A DNA stretch of 64,000 nt, from assembly GCA_002633025.1 (NCBI GenBank), contig NMRB01000003.1:967862-1031861 (forward strand), in the 5' to 3' direction. A program made the position numbers and the translations under genes. The stretch is from Notospermus geniculatus (taxonomy: Eukaryota; Nemertea; Pilidiophora; Heteronemertea; Lineidae). This document shows, one piece after another, positions 63,674-64,000 of the stretch. Each line of letters opens with the position of its first letter. The stretch's first letter is position 1. A model generated the notes under the pieces. It was not told where the DNA came from, made no database searches, and saw only the letters and a list, made by a program, of their open reading frames with translations.

Positions 63674-63880
63674 CAGTTTCTGAAGAAATTGAGAAAGGTG
63701 ACCGCTGAAGAAGACAGGCTTAAAATCTTCTCACCTCTCAGAACAAGTTCCAGAACTGACCAGTTTACTCATCAGCAGTTGAGAAAATTGGCCGAGCTGA
63801 TACTTAATCTGAGAGGTGTTCCTTCTGTTCAATGTTTGATGCTTGGACTTCACCACAAACATTTCATTGACAAGTTGTGA
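63674..63880 (+). CDS. possible terminal exon, unrecognised
   Basis: The acceptor TTAAAAGTTGAATTCTTTTCAG ends at 63673. The frame continues for 68 codons to a TGA (63878-63880). The peptide starts QFLKKLRKVTAEEDRLKIF and contains the amphipathic, Leu-rich stretch QLRKLAELILNL, which looks helical. No domain is recognised. It would be on the strand opposite KIF26. Confidence 0.3.
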   Translation, partial: QFLKKLRKVTAEEDRLKIFSPLRTSSRTDQFTHQQLRKLAELILNLRGVPSVQCLMLGLHHKHFIDKL

Positions 63881-64000
63881 CAGGACAAAATGAACTTGGA
63901 GTGACCAGCATTACCAGCATTCCAACCCAATCAGCTGATGAATTGTAAATATCATCTTAAATGTCTATGAATCTGTGTCCACTGACCAATTTGTTCATAA

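Larger units (their letters stand above)
57545..64000 (-). other. intronic sequence upstream of the KIF26 His/Pro-rich exon
   Basis: No exon encoding the Cys-containing N-terminal part of KIF26 was seen on the minus strand here. The earlier exons are presumably beyond 64000. Listed separately are a short inverted-repeat element, a 30-bp tandem array and two weak plus-strand exon candidates. The rest is AT-rich sequence with short open frames only. Confidence 0.55.

Overview
The window looks like a gene-poor, intron-dominated stretch of an animal genome, probably a highly heterozygous marine invertebrate. The signs are AT-rich non-coding sequence, many minisatellites, small palindromic transposon remnants, tRNA-derived SINE copies, and two near-identical tandem blocks whose inner junction is a single N. 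There is no operon-like packing, no long open frame and no prokaryotic signal. I cannot name the species.

The one gene I can identify is on the minus strand. Two exons with good splice sites (57544-57189 and 13020-12858) are in compatible phase. Joined across a 44-kb intron, they give a His/Pro/Gln-rich segment, then a Phe-Phe-Ala-Arg-Ala-Ala-Gln-Lys-Leu motif, a lysine cluster and a proline-rich linker. As I recall the family, that matches the region just before the motor domain of KIF26A/KIF26B, the atypical kinesin-11 family that includes C. elegans VAB-8. The earlier N-terminal exons should lie above 64000 and the motor domain below position 1; I found neither here. Nearly the whole window is therefore KIF26 intron.

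Inside the 44-kb intron, on the same strand, a CpG-richer stretch holds an ATG followed by a nine-codon reading frame and a splice donor (24353-24328). Its phase fits the 13020-12858 exon, so it is a candidate internal promoter for a short KIF26 isoform. It lies inside a 1.95-kb tandem duplication and is repeated at 26296-26271.

Layout. 1-12.8 kb: intron after the linker exon, with a 0.9-kb tandem duplication, a foldback element and weak exon candidates. 12.86-13.02 kb: KIF26 linker exon. 13-57.2 kb: the large intron, with minisatellites (33-bp, 22-bp, 43-bp, 47-bp, 25-bp and 85-88-bp units), palindromic MITE-like elements, SINE copies, the duplicated promoter block, a 34-N gap and a few possible small nested exons. 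57.19-57.54 kb: KIF26 His/Pro-rich exon. 57.5-64 kb: upstream intron, with one short inverted-repeat element, a 30-bp tandem array and weak exon candidates.

The most distinctive unexplained structure is a family of four roughly 70-110-bp hairpins (2.9, 37.7, 50.8 and 53.5 kb) sharing the arm CATCCTCCCACAGCAGGG and conserved stem mismatches.
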